Below, piece after piece: positions 12,671 to 23,983 of a stretch of 64,000 nucleotides of DNA. A program made the position numbers and the translations under genes. The notes below the pieces were generated by a model. It saw only the letters and a program-made list of their open reading frames with translations, was not told the origin of the DNA and made no database searches. Positions within the stretch are counted from its first letter, which is position 1, and every line of letters begins with the position of its first letter. Origin of the DNA: Pestalotiopsis fici W106-1 (Eukaryota; Ascomycota; Sordariomycetes; Amphisphaeriales; Sporocadaceae); assembly GCF_000516985.1 (NCBI RefSeq), contig NW_006917091.1, positions 6,735,521-6,799,520 of the forward strand, read 5' to 3'.

Positions 12671-13924
12671 ATGGCTGGCCGTGTGAGGCATCCTATCGAC
12701 GTCAAGTCGCTCGAGCGGTATATTCAGAAGCATGTACCTGAGATCGAAACGCCACTGGACGTAAAGCAGGTATGTCGTGCCGTCTATGTACACCTTAATA
12801 CGACCACGCGCTCTTCCTGCTCGAGAGGCGCAATGCGCAGGACCAACGAAGGGGAAGAAAGACAAGATGGCTAATCCTTGGCGTTACTACAGTTTGGCTT
12901 TGGGCAGTCCAATCCGACATATCAACTTACATCGCCCTCGGGTACGCGATATGTGCTGCGAAAGAAGCCGCCGGGAAAGCTGCTCTCCAAGGCAGCGCAC
13001 AAGGTCGAGCGCGAGCACCGCATCATTGCAGCCCTCGGCGCCGGCGCCACCGATGTGCCCGTACCGCGCGCCTACTGCCTTTGCGAGGATCCGGCCGTCA
13101 TTGGTACACCCTTTTACATCATGTCATTCCTCGATGGTCGCATCATTGAGGATCCGGCCATGCCCGACGTCTCGTCGCCGGCCGAGCGCTCCGCTCTTTG
13201 GCGCGCTGCTGTAGAGACACTTGCGCGCCTGCACCGTGTCGATCAACAGGCTGTCGGTTTGGCTAGCTACGGGCGTTCCAATGGTTTTTATGATCGGCAA
13301 TTAGCTACTTGGAAGACCATCTGCGCAGCGCAAGCGTCTGCCGTCGATGCTGATACGGGGAAACCTGTAGGGCAGCTGCCTCACTTTGACGAGTTCATGT
13401 CATTCTTCTCGGATGCGTCGCAGCAGCCAACCGACCGGTCGAGTTTGATCCACGGTGATTACAAGATTGACAATATTGTGTTCCACAAGACGAAACCCAT
13501 TGTCATTGGCATACTTGACTGGGAAATGTCAACTGTCGGCCACCCGCTCAGCGATCTGGCTAATATCATGAACCCTTTCTACACGGCTGTCATGCCGGGG
13601 GACAAAAAGTACGCCACGTCTGATGCTTTCCAACCCGGCGCAACCCCAGGCCTACCGGACCCGGAGACCATCATGGCATGGTATGCCGAAACAGCTGGGT
13701 GGGATCCCCGGTCTGAGATCAATTGGGGAATGGCTTTCAGCATTTTCCGTCTTGCTGCCATTTGCCAGGGCATAGCCGCGCGCGTTGCTACCAAACAGGC
13801 CAGCAGTGAACAAGCGCGCAAGCACGCGGAATCATTGGGCCCGCTTGCCGAATTCGCCTGGCAATTGGTTGAGAAGGAGAAGAAGAACAAGAAGAAAAAG
13901 ACCAGTCTAGCTGCTAAACTATAA
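12671..13924 (+). CDS. APH-fold small-molecule kinase, ACAD10/11 N-terminal type, with peroxisomal signal
   Basis: Exons 12671-12769 and 12893-13924 are joined across a 123-nt intron (GTATGT...ACAG) and encode 376 residues. The fold is aminoglycoside-phosphotransferase-like: nucleotide-binding lysine region YVLRKKPPG, Brenner loop IHGDYKIDN (H220, D222, N227), and metal-binding ILDWEMSTVGHPLSDLA (D242). This is the pattern of the kinase domain fused to acyl-CoA dehydrogenases in animal ACAD10/ACAD11; here it stands alone. In ACAD10/11 the domain phosphorylates 4-hydroxyacyl-CoA; that role for this protein is inference. The C-terminus is lysine-rich and ends in AKL, a canonical-type PTS1, so peroxisomal import is likely. 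The N-terminus (HPIDVKSLERYIQKHVPE) matches the family start. Confidence 0.88.
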
Positions 13925-14364
13925 TACTATACCATCCGCCAGTCTCGGTTTGACACTGAAATGAATAGACAACAGTACAAGTAATCCACTAATTAATGTG
14001 TGAAAATGCATTGGCATACCTCCGACGCATAGAATAGTGCTTTTAGAAGTGGCATAGAAGTTTCATTTGATTGGGCTATAGCAAATACAGATATCAATTT
14101 GAAAGCCACTGATGCATGCAAAATTGCGCAGCAGTCTGAACATTGAGCTGAAGACGAATGGAGAGATGTCACCTGCGAGTCACAGCCACTCGGGCACTGC
14201 CACGCTCTTCATGCAAGTATTGGAGGGAGACACCCCTCCCAGGCTGTGCCTGTCAGCCTTATACACAATCCCATGATTGAGATCCCAACAGAAAAAGATT
14301 CTGTTTCCTTCCTTTCAAAACCATTTTCCAGGATCAATGAGAAAAGTCTGCGACAGCAATCACA
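13925..14364. other. Intergenic spacer
   Basis: This 440-bp gap lies between two genes in the same direction. It should hold the terminator of the kinase gene and the promoter of the ankyrin gene. Nothing else is recognised. Confidence 0.4.
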
Positions 14365-16559
14365 ATGGCCGAGCTTGTTGGGCTCGTTGCAAGTAGCATT
14401 GCAATCGTAGAGACAGCAGGCAAGGTCGCCGGCGCCGTGCTCACGCTCAAGAAGCTTTGGGACGAGATCCAAGATGTCCCCGACACAATTCGCAATCTCA
14501 TGACTGAGATCGAGGTCCTGGAGCCCATATTGACAGTCATCGAGGACGACTATAACAATACAGGAACCCCTATCCCAAATGATAGAGCCTCGAATTTAGC
14601 ACTGGCCTACTGCCGCAAGGCTGTGACGGATCTTGAAGACCTGGTGCGGCATCTTTCAGTCAACCTCCAGGCAGCCAGGAGATCAAAGAGAGGAAAAGCC
14701 AAAGTTCGAGTAATTCTCGAAAAGGATACGCTGAAAAAGCTTCAAGATCGGATGCAGGCTGCAGTCCGACTCCTTACCTTGGCGCAGCAGACCTACCTAG
14801 TGTACGCACTCTGATATGAAGTCGCGATTCCCCTACTGATAGATGAATGACAGTGCCCTCACAAGATCTCAGCCCGAAATTATATTCCGTCGACTCGAGT
14901 CCACTTCATTGCTTGAATCAAACGTTTCGGTCGAGTCACCTCGCGAAAACGATGATAAGGGCATCCAATCACAGGAAGATGGGAGCACATCTATCGTAAA
15001 ATTTCAACAACCTGAAACACGTACCAGCTTTTTGCACATTGCTCATTGGCGTACCGCTTTTGGCAACGTCGGATGGGGTCGTGGTAAAGAGGATGGGAAT
15101 ACACTTTTCGGTACCGGCATACTTCTTTCCACGCTTTTGTTCGAGGACATGAGTTCATGCTGACAGTATTTTAGGATGGATGACCCGATTCGAAGCGCCC
15201 TCCTGGTTATCCCAACGAGCATGGGATCTACGGATTACTCACTCAACCTCCGGATGGCAGATGAATCTCAAGCCGTACTGCGTTCGACCCGACGGCGATC
15301 AAGTCTTTGATCACGTCCGGAATGGTGACACGCAAGCCTTGGGCTGGCTCATCAGAAGCGGCAGGGCATCGATATATGACATTGATAAAGATGGCTGGAG
15401 TCTTCTCCATGTGAGTACGCATTGCCTTTTGCTCTCTGGCAGTGAAGCTAATTTATCCACTCAGTATGCTTGTCTTTTTGGTCATGTTGGGATGGCACAG
15501 CAATTGCTACAGTGGGGAGCTGATATAACTTTACAGTGGTTCTATGGCTCTGAGACTCCTGCCCACTATGCAATTGAAGGAATCACCTACGAAGAGGAAA
15601 ACCTTCCAAATTGGCCAGAACTTGATCGCCTTTTGACTTCTGTCGGCGCATACGAAGATATTGACGATTTAAACCCTTGGAGACCTGGTTCGCGACAAGG
15701 AATAAAAGGCGACAATAAAGATAATCACATGTCGAGATGTGTCGAGGAATTCGAGTTCTTCCAGCCAGTGTATTCCCCAAACCATAATGGTCTCAATATC
15801 TGCGAACGATTGGACTACGGCAAAGTCCAGTGGGATTATGGAGATGACGTACTTCGGTTTTTACTATTCAATGGAGGTACTGTGACAACTGAACAGATCC
15901 AGGCCCTTGAGAAAAGTGGAATTGGCCCTTTGAATCTTATCGCGTTCGGGTACCACTGGAAGAAGTACCGCCCCAATGTTGATCCGAGACTCACGACCTT
16001 GGTCCATGAAATGATAAGATCAGAGGCCAACGTTCATTTTGAGCAGCACCCTCATGCTCTACCGCTCCATATGCGTGGTGTCAATGGCTACCCATTTAGC
16101 ACGCCATTCTTTGGCGTCCTTATTCCGGCTCCATATTATTATTATTATGATGATGATAATGAGGGCCCTCAACGTCTGCAGGAGGACATCGAAAGGGTAA
16201 TGCTGAACTGGTTAGAAGATCTCTACAGTTGCGGCATAGATCTGAGTCGGTATGGGAAACATGAAATGAAAGTGTTTCGCAAGAACAGAATATTGAGGGA
16301 AAGGTGGTACCCATGGGATCAGTGGATGCAGCTGTCTGGATTCAAATACGGTCCGAAGCCGGAAGACTGGGTTCTAGAATGGGACCTGATGCCAGAGAGA
16401 CTATCAGGAGAGTTTTGGAGTATGGTCGAAGAGCAACTACAACATCCTCAAATGCCGGGGGCTTGGGTAGACTCTGCTCCTACGTATCTTAAGCGTGTCT
16501 GGGTCGGATACTACGATGCTTGCGAGAGCTCTGAGACTTCGGACTCAGATACAGGATGA
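14365..16559 (+). CDS. Ankyrin-repeat protein with HeLo-like fungal N-terminal domain
   Basis: Exons 14365-14801, 14854-15110, 15175-15410 and 15465-16559 give 674 residues. The N-terminus (MAELVGLVASSIAIVETAGK, then coiled helices and LLTLAQQTYLV) is the alpha-helical HeLo-like/PigL-N type domain common at the front of fungal NLR-like and ankyrin proteins. A low-complexity linker is followed by FGWMTRFEAPSW and at least two ankyrin-like units (DGWSLLHYACLFGHVGMAQQ, LLQWGADITLQ). The third intron (15411-15464, 54 nt) is a multiple of three and contains no stop, so the frame stays open if it is retained. A tyrosine-aspartate run (about YYYYYDDD) is encoded by a short TAT/GAT microsatellite near 16136-16158. 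There is no NACHT or NB-ARC domain. A role in self/non-self recognition or signalling is inferred from the domain type only. Confidence 0.75.
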
Positions 16560-17000
16560 TGTCAACGAAATGATGACTAGAGCTGAATTGTTAATATAGG
16601 CCAATAATTACGGAGTACTCAAAGATGAATTTCGTGGGAGGAGTGAGACTCAGGAAAAATAAGCAAATGAACACGCGCGTCAGGATGGTAGTTGACATAG
16701 CAAATAACATTCTATCTACATAGATCATAGTCAAAATAGTCTATGATTGTGGATATGTATCCACGATACAGGAAGAGGTTACTCTTCACGCTAACGTAAT
16801 TCTTCTCGAGGTACTTCGTTCATGCAGCAAATGTTGCGCTCGGCGGAGCAGCCCCGATCCTCTGCCCCTCTTGCTTTGGTGAGTCTCAATGCCATATCAA
16901 TCCGAAGCCCGCAGATTGGATATTGTCTCAGGATGGATCCAGGCTTTCTGCTATTTCTGCTCCCTCGCCATCCTGCGTTGGTCACTGCCTATCCAGGCGC
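16560..17000. other. Convergent intergenic spacer
   Basis: These 441 bp lie between the 3' ends of the ankyrin gene and the P450 gene. The DNA is AT-rich with no coding signal that I can support. Confidence 0.4.
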
Positions 17001-18758
17001 CTAGATATTTGCCCGAGGGCGGAATATCAAGTTGGGTCCGTCGTGCATGGCAGCAAAGATATCGTACAATTGAAACTCGTCCGTCTTGTCCCGACCATCC
17101 CTCCTCCCCGCCACACCTGCACCAACTCTGCCCAGATCGCCTGGCGGTGCGTCAAAGTCGAACTTGTAGAGAGTCTTGGCCACTACGAGGCTCATCTCCA
17201 GGTATGCCATGGCTTTGCCCGCACACGCACGGGCGCCGATGGAGAATGGGCAAAAGGCCGAATTCATGAGCCTGAGAGCGGCCTCGTCCTCGACGAGCCA
17301 ACGTTCGGGACTGAACTCAAACGGCTGGGGAAAGTACTTTTCGTTGTGGTGAAGGCAGTAGGTACTCACACCGACCTGCGTCCCGGGAGGAATGACATGC
17401 CCATCAACGATGAATGGTTCGGTATCCTTCTGGTTGTTGGACAGCTCCCGCCAGAGCGTCCCACTGACGGACGGTGACATGCGAAGGGCTTCGTCAATAG
17501 AGGCACGCAGATACTTGCAACCGGCGAGCTTCGAGCCCCCGCGGATTTCCGAGGCACTGCTAAAGGTACTGCGGATTTCGTGGGCCAGTTTGCTATACAC
17601 ATCAGAGTGCCGCGAAAGGTAGAAAAAGAGTGCGCTAAGAGCGGTTGCCGTTGTATCGCCACCTGGACAATACTGGATTAGGCCTTATGTCTTAGGTGAA
17701 GAAAAGGGAATCGTACCCGCTGGAAACAGAAACAAGGCTTCAGACCATAGCTGGCTGGTAGCAATCCCATCAGCTGTATTGTCGAGATGTTCAAAGACAG
17801 AAGAATAAAGATCATTCTTGGCATGCGGTTCCTCTGCGAGGCGGCTTCCAATCATCAGCTGCAGCATGGCCAAGTACTTCTGCCTCTGCTTCTTGCCAAG
17901 AAGAACCAAGATCTTGTGAAGCCCCAGCTTCTTGAGCATCGGATATTGCATGAAGCAGTGGTTCTGGTACCCTCCGACATTGAGCCCGCGTATGACAAAT
18001 CGATAGGTTGGGTCCGTCTGCATGTTCAAGGGAAACCCAAAGGCCAAGAGACCGACAGTGTCCATGCCTAGGCACTTGAAACGCTCCGTCATGTTTGTGT
18101 GTACTTCCTTCTCGGAGCACTCTGTGAGCTGGCCTATGAAGATGTCGACCTGTTCTGCCATGGTCGGCTCAAAAGCACGCATCGCTTTGTCTGAAACGGC
18201 CTGCCCAATGAGCTTTCGCTTGATCCTGTGCTGGCTCTTGTCCAATACATTGAAAATGCTGGGCTTGCCAGAAATCACCGTCAAATTGTAGATGCGGGAT
18301 TTGCCAACCTTTTCATTGTTGTATATGTCTTCAGATTCGAGTCAGCGCGGGGAACGCCTAAGTAGAGGATCGGGTTTGATCACCTTGGAGAGCTTCAGCC
18401 GAGTTGAATATCAGCTTGTTTGGGCCGTGGCGCAACACAGGGCCTACCATCAAGTTAGCAACGTAAATAAGATTTGACACATTAGGCCATACCGTATTTC
18501 TTCATATCAAGATATGTGCGCAAGTGAAGACGCATAAGAACAGCGTAGAACCCCGGGTATGCATTTGTCCATTTTGCAATTATTGGGCCAGGATATTTAC
18601 TCAGGGGATGAAAGAATACTCGATAACCAAGTACGAGCAGGACCTAGAAAAATTGTCAATATTCTACTTTGCCGTGTTGGAATCGGGGACCGCACGTAAG
18701 GGACCAATATCAAGGCAAGGTATTTTGCGCCGACAAGCACAACTCCAAGCAAGTCCAT
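17001..18758 (-). CDS. Cytochrome P450 monooxygenase
   Basis: Five exons are proposed: 18758-18696, 18643-18493, 18443-18384, 18328-17717, 17662-17001, giving 515 residues. The last four junctions restore typical fungal P450 sequence: the hinge YRVFFHPLSKYPGP, then TYLDMKKYGPVLRHGPNKL, the I-helix FPAGGDTTATALS, the K-helix EALR, and the heme loop FCPFSIGARACAGK with the thiolate C442. The N-terminus carries a hydrophobic membrane anchor, so ER location is expected. The first exon and its donor (GTGCGG) are the weakest part. The class resembles microsomal P450s of secondary or xenobiotic metabolism; the substrate is unknown. It is divergent from a TesB thioesterase 537 bp away. Confidence 0.85.
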
Positions 18759-19295
18759 GGCGCAGTTCTGTAAAGACCTAGCTTAAGCCTTCAGGTACCA
18801 ATCAGAATCAAAGTATTACAACAGTCCTGGTATCGAAAGACGAAGTCCTCCGCTTTAATCATAAAAATTGCCAAGAGAGTGATTGAGTAATTAAGAAAAG
18901 GAAAAGGAGACGGGGATGTCGAGAGAAGGGCTTCCTTTGCGGCACAGTGATTGTGACTATTGAGAGGTTGAAAGACGAAGAGTGCCCCAGCCAAGCCAGC
19001 GCCTTCACTGTATACTTTATTTAGTACAGTGACTCCACAGACTCCAGAGTACCAACCGGCGAACCCACTCTATGGCGTTATGGCAAGGGTCGACATGACA
19101 GGGGAGGGGGCTGACAGCCAGAAGTCTACATTTCTCAAGTTTCTTCGACTAATGAAGATGTCGGATGCTGTATTTGTCATGAAGACTTGCTAATGACGCT
19201 TTTGACTTGGATGCGTGGTTCCTATTCAGACGACTGCTCAAAGTGCTATTACATCTTGTCAACAAAGTACGCATGGTGAATCTGCACCAGTCACA
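18759..19295. promoter_or_regulatory. Shared divergent promoter of P450 and thioesterase genes
   Basis: This 537-bp region lies between two outward-pointing start codons. An ATG at 19273 opens a short frame out of phase that overlaps the thioesterase start, so leaky scanning may be needed if the transcript starts upstream of it. No other gene is seen. Confidence 0.45.
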
Positions 19296-20285
19296 ATGCC
19301 AGCACCAGCTCTCATCGAAGGGATCGTTGCCGTGATGCAAGTGCCGGAGACTGGTGTTCCAACATTCACAAATGCAAAGTAAGGAGGAAAGCCCAATCCA
19401 TACAGAGGTGATACGTTCTCACAACTGTCCAGGCCTTTGGCCTCTCACGCAAATGCGCGATCAGTTCTTGGTGGCCTCCTGATTGCGCAATCCGTCTCGG
19501 CCGCGACGGCAACGGTAGCCAACACCTTCAAACCGTACTCGTTGCAGTCGTCCTTCCTGGCCCCGGCGAGTCCTGGCAAGGATATCAAGTATGAAGTCGA
19601 CAAAACCGCAGATGGGCGTGCCTATGCGACACGTACTGTGCGCGCATACCAAGAAGCCCCTCAAAACTGTGTATTCATCGCCGTGGTCTCCTTCCAGAAC
19701 GCAGCGAGACCTAGCGGCAACGTATTGAGGTACGGAACACCCAAGCCCGACCTGGACGGCGAGGGCCCGGATGACGTCGACCCGAGCGCAATGAAGATGA
19801 TGCAGACGTCGATGCTGGACAAGTCCGTCAACATCAACAAGCTCGAGGCCGCCGACTTTCCCTTTGACTGGCGGCCCCTGAGGATGGACATGTCGGAAGA
19901 CCCGTCGTCGTTTCGGCTCTGGGGCTTTGTCCGCGCGCCGCCCCTATCGGGCGACAGCCACGCGCTGCACCTGGCGGCGCTCGCGTACGCGTCGGACGAG
20001 TTCGCCTTTGGGGCGGCCCTGGCGGCGAACCCCATGGCGGTCGGCAAGGGAATGAAGAACATAACTCTGGGCACCAGCCTGACGCACAATGTCTCGTTCC
20101 ATGATCCCCAGGCCCGCGTGGACGAGTGGATCGTTATCGAGCGTGATACGACGTGGGGCGCCGACGGGCGGGTTATGGTCTCTCAGCGCATGTGGGATAT
20201 GAAGAGTGGCCGCTTGATACTTTCTGCATCCCAAGAAGCGCTGGTACGGCTGCGGCCAAAGACTCCGGGGAAGCCAAAGTTGTAG
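19296..20285 (+). CDS. Acyl-CoA thioesterase, TesB/ACOT8 type
   Basis: Exons 19296-19378 and 19433-20285 (54-nt intron, GTAAGG...CCAG) encode 311 residues. The junction reads FTNAK/PLASHANARSVLGG, which matches the first hot-dog fold of TesB proteins (the segment with GG-LLAQ). The double hot-dog layout is completed by the region LHLAALAYASDEFAFGAAL and by TSLTHNVSFHDPQARVDEW, which holds the conserved SLDH-like H/W stretch. Length fits the family (about 290-330). The enzyme hydrolyses acyl-CoA to free acid and CoA. The C-terminus ends in PKL, close to the PTS1 consensus, so peroxisomal location is possible but not certain. It is paired head-to-head with the P450. Confidence 0.88.
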
Positions 20286-20735
20286 TAAATGATGTAAAAT
20301 CTATAAAATAACCTAGGTTGGAGTCGATGTCATGGATATACGTAGGTTGTTGGAGATTTCGCAGAAAAAGCGGCCTTGGCTTTTGTTTGATAGCCGACAG
20401 CAATGCCCCTGCCGCATGACATGCAGTATGCATGCAACCTTGCACCAGAGCTACAGCTACTTGGAGCTATACCACATAATTGTTAGCAACTGGTTTCATG
20501 TCTATTGTATTCATGTAGGTACCTATGTTGAGAACATTGCCATGTGTGATCACGACATTTCGCGACAAAACAGCTGCTGTTGGGGCTATCATTCATTGCC
20601 TTTCTGTATGGAATGCCGCAGCCCCCTTGCTGCGACTCAGATGGTTCATAAGCGAAATGACGGCGCTTTTAAACACAAATCTGGTGTTTTTTTTCATTGG
20701 TATTGAGAGTTCTCCTCGAAAGCAATGGCTTTGAT
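20286..20735. other. Convergent intergenic spacer
   Basis: These 450 bp lie between the thioesterase 3' end and the transcription factor 3' end. No coding or RNA gene is recognised. Confidence 0.4.
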
Positions 20736-22994
20736 TCACATGGAAAGATTGAAACCTGGTCCGGCATTGAAGCCATCAGACATGATATAGTCAAATGCCT
20801 CGAGTGGTGACATATCGTAATCCGTGGGGAAGCCCCAGTCGGCCGAAGACCAAATGCTGAATGAAGCTGTTAATGCTAGAAGCGACGCGAAATTGGAGTG
20901 GGAGGGATATATACTCGGGTGCTTGCATAATATCACCGCCTTCCATGGGCGCATCTGCCGGTGCGAGTCCATCATTGACCTGAGGTTGGGTGACGGAAAC
21001 GTCGGCATTGGTTGGTCTTTGTCTCGTCACAGGGCGAGTATTTTCTTGCTCAGCTAGACGCCGGAGATCTACAAGAGCTTTGAGTGCCTTTTTCAGAGTA
21101 GCAGAAAGAAAGTTGACTGATGCATCATTCGCGTTCGCGCTCGTCTTTCCATTATCAGATAGCTCTTGTATAAACTCATCCTGCAGTCTTCTCGTTTCCG
21201 TGTCGCATCTCGTGTCAGGTATAAGACTGAGAAGCAAGACGGAAGCCAGGCCACTATGGATAAAGGCCCACGAGCGCATTGCGTAGACTGATAGGCTGCG
21301 TATATCCAAGTATGCCTGTGCGCTTTGCCTCAACGCGTTTTGGACGCGGGATACTACAAAGGACCGCAGCTCTGGCGCGATAGTCGAGGCGTAACTGGGC
21401 GATACTAGGCTCCGACATACCGTCGCTGCAAAGAAGTTGCGGTGCAACCGGAACAAGTAGTATTCTTGAATCTCGCGAATGGTGCTGCATTGTCGAATGT
21501 CACCCAGGTGGGGAAGAATGTTGGCCTCGATCATCTCTAGGTCTTGCCACACCAAGGATGGATCGATTGATGGTGGAGATTTTCGCCTGTCTCGAAGTGG
21601 TAGGTATCGAAGGCTCAGGTGACTGATCCAATTCATGCCCTGGCGATAGGTTATGGTCCCGGTCAACGGAGTCGACGTTAGAGGTATCAAGTCCTCGTCA
21701 AAGTCGAACTCGTATGAAGCAGGTGCCCGGTCGAATGCGAGTGAAAGTAGAGCGTCTTGCCAGACAACTGCGAGACTATTCATATAGTTAGCACCGTAGA
21801 TTTTACAGAACCGAGGTCTACGTACCGTAATGACTTTGCTTCACCGGGAGGGACGCGCATTCGCCTCGCCTGATTATCAGATCTCTGAATGCCAAGGGTC
21901 GAAGCTAGACGAATGGCACTGCCTTGTAATATCCAAGCAGCCTGCGGTCGCATATTGTTCTGAAGCACGTAACCCAGCAGCAGGAGGGCCTGTAAAGCTT
22001 CCTTGAACGGATACTCAAGAAAGTTAGAAGCATTCAAACAATCAAAGGCATGTTGTGCTGAATGATATTAGTCTTTCATGATTATAGATTGCATTCATCT
22101 CGATTACTTACTGTGGCGATCAGATAGACTTGTCTGCTGCTCCAGTGGTAAATCTGAAGCTTGTGCTCCTGCAGCGAAAATTGCATGTAAAAGGCAAATC
22201 CATCGAAGGTCTTGTGCTTGAGTATTTGGAAGATTGGTCGAATTGTTCCGGCTGACTATCAGCTTACTGAGCTTTGTTTGCAGCTCTTCAATATTGTAAG
22301 TAATAATATGGAAGGGATGGCATCGCAAGCGATGTGTCTCGAACAGCCTAATCATGTCTTGATTACCAGGCAGTGATTCATATAAAATCTTGGTGTTTAC
22401 ACGGGGGAGCGATGGCGAGTCCTCATTGTCTGTCTCTAAGCCCAGAAGAGGTCGGACTCCGTTTTCATAAGCACTTCGCTGAGGATTATCGCTCCGAGAA
22501 GAACTCAGTTGTTCTCTAATTGGTGAACTAACGGAAGCATTTCCCAAGTCTCCTGGCCCGGGATTTCCAGTTGGCGATGCAGTCGCAGCTGATCGACCAA
22601 CTTCATCTGACGCTGAACCGAGTGATCCGATGCCGTTGGTAACTTGCAGAGTGCCATTCGCCGAAGAGAGCAATCCATTGTCAAAAGTCTCAGCGATCGG
22701 AGTGGACCGCCGTGATCTGGACCATCGCGCACTGTTTGAGGTTCTGCTCGTTCCATTTGACTGCTCGCTGCTCGGATAAGAACATAGATCCGCATGGCCG
22801 CGCTTGGTGCAAGTCCCACAAGGCAATTCATGATCGCACTTTACTTTCCTCTCCCTGCAAGGAAGACACGATCTTGAGTTGCGGCCTTGCTGCCGTCTCC
22901 GGAGCACATCCTTCAAACTGCCAGGGGGGATTGGTGTGGCATCGCCAGTCCGAGGTGTCGCTGGTGATGGAGAGCTCATCGGATTCTGCATCAT
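20736..22994 (-). CDS. Zn2Cys6 transcription factor, possible SdrA-like regulator of pad1/fdc1
   Basis: Exons 22994-22112, 22057-21826, 21775-20915 and 20856-20736 encode 698 residues. All three junctions keep frame (for example DRHTQHAFDCLN, LRLAVVWQDALLSLAF, QAPDIWSSADWGF). The zinc cluster lies near residues 43-72: RSCLPCRERKVKCDHELPCG followed by TCTKRGHADLC, spacing C-x2-C-x6-C-x6-C-x2-C-x8-C. The middle region is the fungal-trans helical domain. In Aspergillus the Zn2Cys6 gene next to padA and fdcA is the sorbic-acid decarboxylation regulator SdrA; the same position here suggests the same role, but this is inferred from context. The start may be Met1, Met2 or Met6. Its promoter contains an inverted repeat and an element shared with the MDR gene. 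Confidence 0.85.
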
Positions 22995-23392
22995 CAGGTC
23001 ATTGAGAATACATTCCCGAGTAATCCGAACGAGACCGAGAGTAGGAGAGCAGCGAGATATAAGGGCGCGATAGTGGCGCCAGCAAAACTGGCGTCGACGC
23101 TATCGTGGTGGGGCCCCTTTAGAGGTTACTGAGTCGCGCGACACGGGAGAATGTTGGCATAGTCTCCCAGAACACCTAAAGATCGGTAGTTGGAACGGGA
23201 TATGGAATAGTGGTGAAGCAAAGTCCGACCTATGAAGCAATTAGATCGTCGTCCAAATTCAGACATTGTACGAATGACATACCAGTAGCATCCCGTCTCA
23301 CACTTGAATGTCACCCATCACTGGCTACTAGGTAGCTTCACACACGAGCATATTCATTTTATTGGGTATCATTAACAAACTCAAAAATAGCA
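22995..23392. promoter_or_regulatory. Promoter of the Zn2Cys6 gene and 3' region of pad1
   Basis: This 398-bp segment contains an imperfect inverted repeat (23068-23105) and a GGGGCCCC palindrome followed by TTTAGAGG (23110-23125), both within about 135 bp of the regulator start codon. Confidence 0.5.
23068..23105. repeat. Imperfect inverted repeat in regulator promoter
   Basis: The outer arms are CGATAG (23068-23073) and CTATCG (23100-23105). The inner arms are CGCCAG and CTGGCG around a CAAAA loop. It could be a dimer binding site or form a stem in the RNA leader. Confidence 0.6.
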
Positions 23393-23983
23393 TTACACTT
23401 CCTTCTGCATTCCTTCCCATCTTTCAAAGTTCCGGGCATCCAAATCGAATAAATCGAGTAACCGGCCGACCATCTGAGTAATCACATCTTCAATTGAAGA
23501 AGGGCGCGTGTATAGCGCCATGACGGGTGGTGCAATAATAGCACCCGCCCTCGAAACGTCGAGCATATTTCTGAGATGGATTTCGCTGAGGGGAGTTTCT
23601 CTGACAGACAGCACAACCCTCCTCCGCTCCTTGAGACACACGTCGGCGGCCCGCGTGATCAAGTCGTCGCAAATGCCAGCATTGATGGCAGCCAGCGTCT
23701 TGACTGAGCAGGGGGCAATAATCATGCCGTCCACCTTGTAGGAGCCGCTCGAGATGGGCGCCGCCAAGTCGTGCGCATTGTATGAATAGTCTGCCAGCGC
23801 GCGCACCGTTGCTGTGGTGTAGTCTGTCTCGTATTTGATGGTCTCCCCCGCCCACTTGCTGATGATGAGGTGTGTTTCCACATTGAGACCCCGAAGTGTC
23901 TTCAAGATTTGAATGCCGATTTGAGCGCCTGTAGCGCCGGTAATGGCGACAATAATTCTTTTCCTCTCTGGTGATCTTGCCAT
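23393..23983 (-). CDS. pad1: Flavin prenyltransferase (UbiX/Pad1), maker of prenylated FMN
   Basis: A single exon of 196 residues. The flavin-binding start is RIIVAITGATGAQIGIQIL, followed by LIISKWAGETI, and the family signature near the C-terminal half is VLSVRETPLSEIHLRNM, with APPVMALYTRPSS after it. The enzyme joins dimethylallyl phosphate to FMN to form prenylated FMN, the cofactor required by UbiD/Fdc1 decarboxylases. It is divergent from fdc1 with 583 bp between start codons, and in the same direction as the Zn2Cys6 gene downstream. The start codon context (ACCATCATGG) is good. Length is close to fungal Pad1 without a long mitochondrial presequence, so a cytosolic or weakly targeted form is possible. 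Confidence 0.95.
   Translation of the reverse strand: MARSPERKRIIVAITGATGAQIGIQILKTLRGLNVETHLIISKWAGETIKYETDYTTATVRALADYSYNAHDLAAPISSGSYKVDGMIIAPCSVKTLAAINAGICDDLITRAADVCLKERRRVVLSVRETPLSEIHLRNMLDVSRAGAIIAPPVMALYTRPSSIEDVITQMVGRLLDLFDLDARNFERWEGMQKEV

Noticed and set aside
12401..12865. 154-codon minus-strand frame
   Set aside because: It overlaps the first exon of the kinase antisense and shows no domain or splice continuation.
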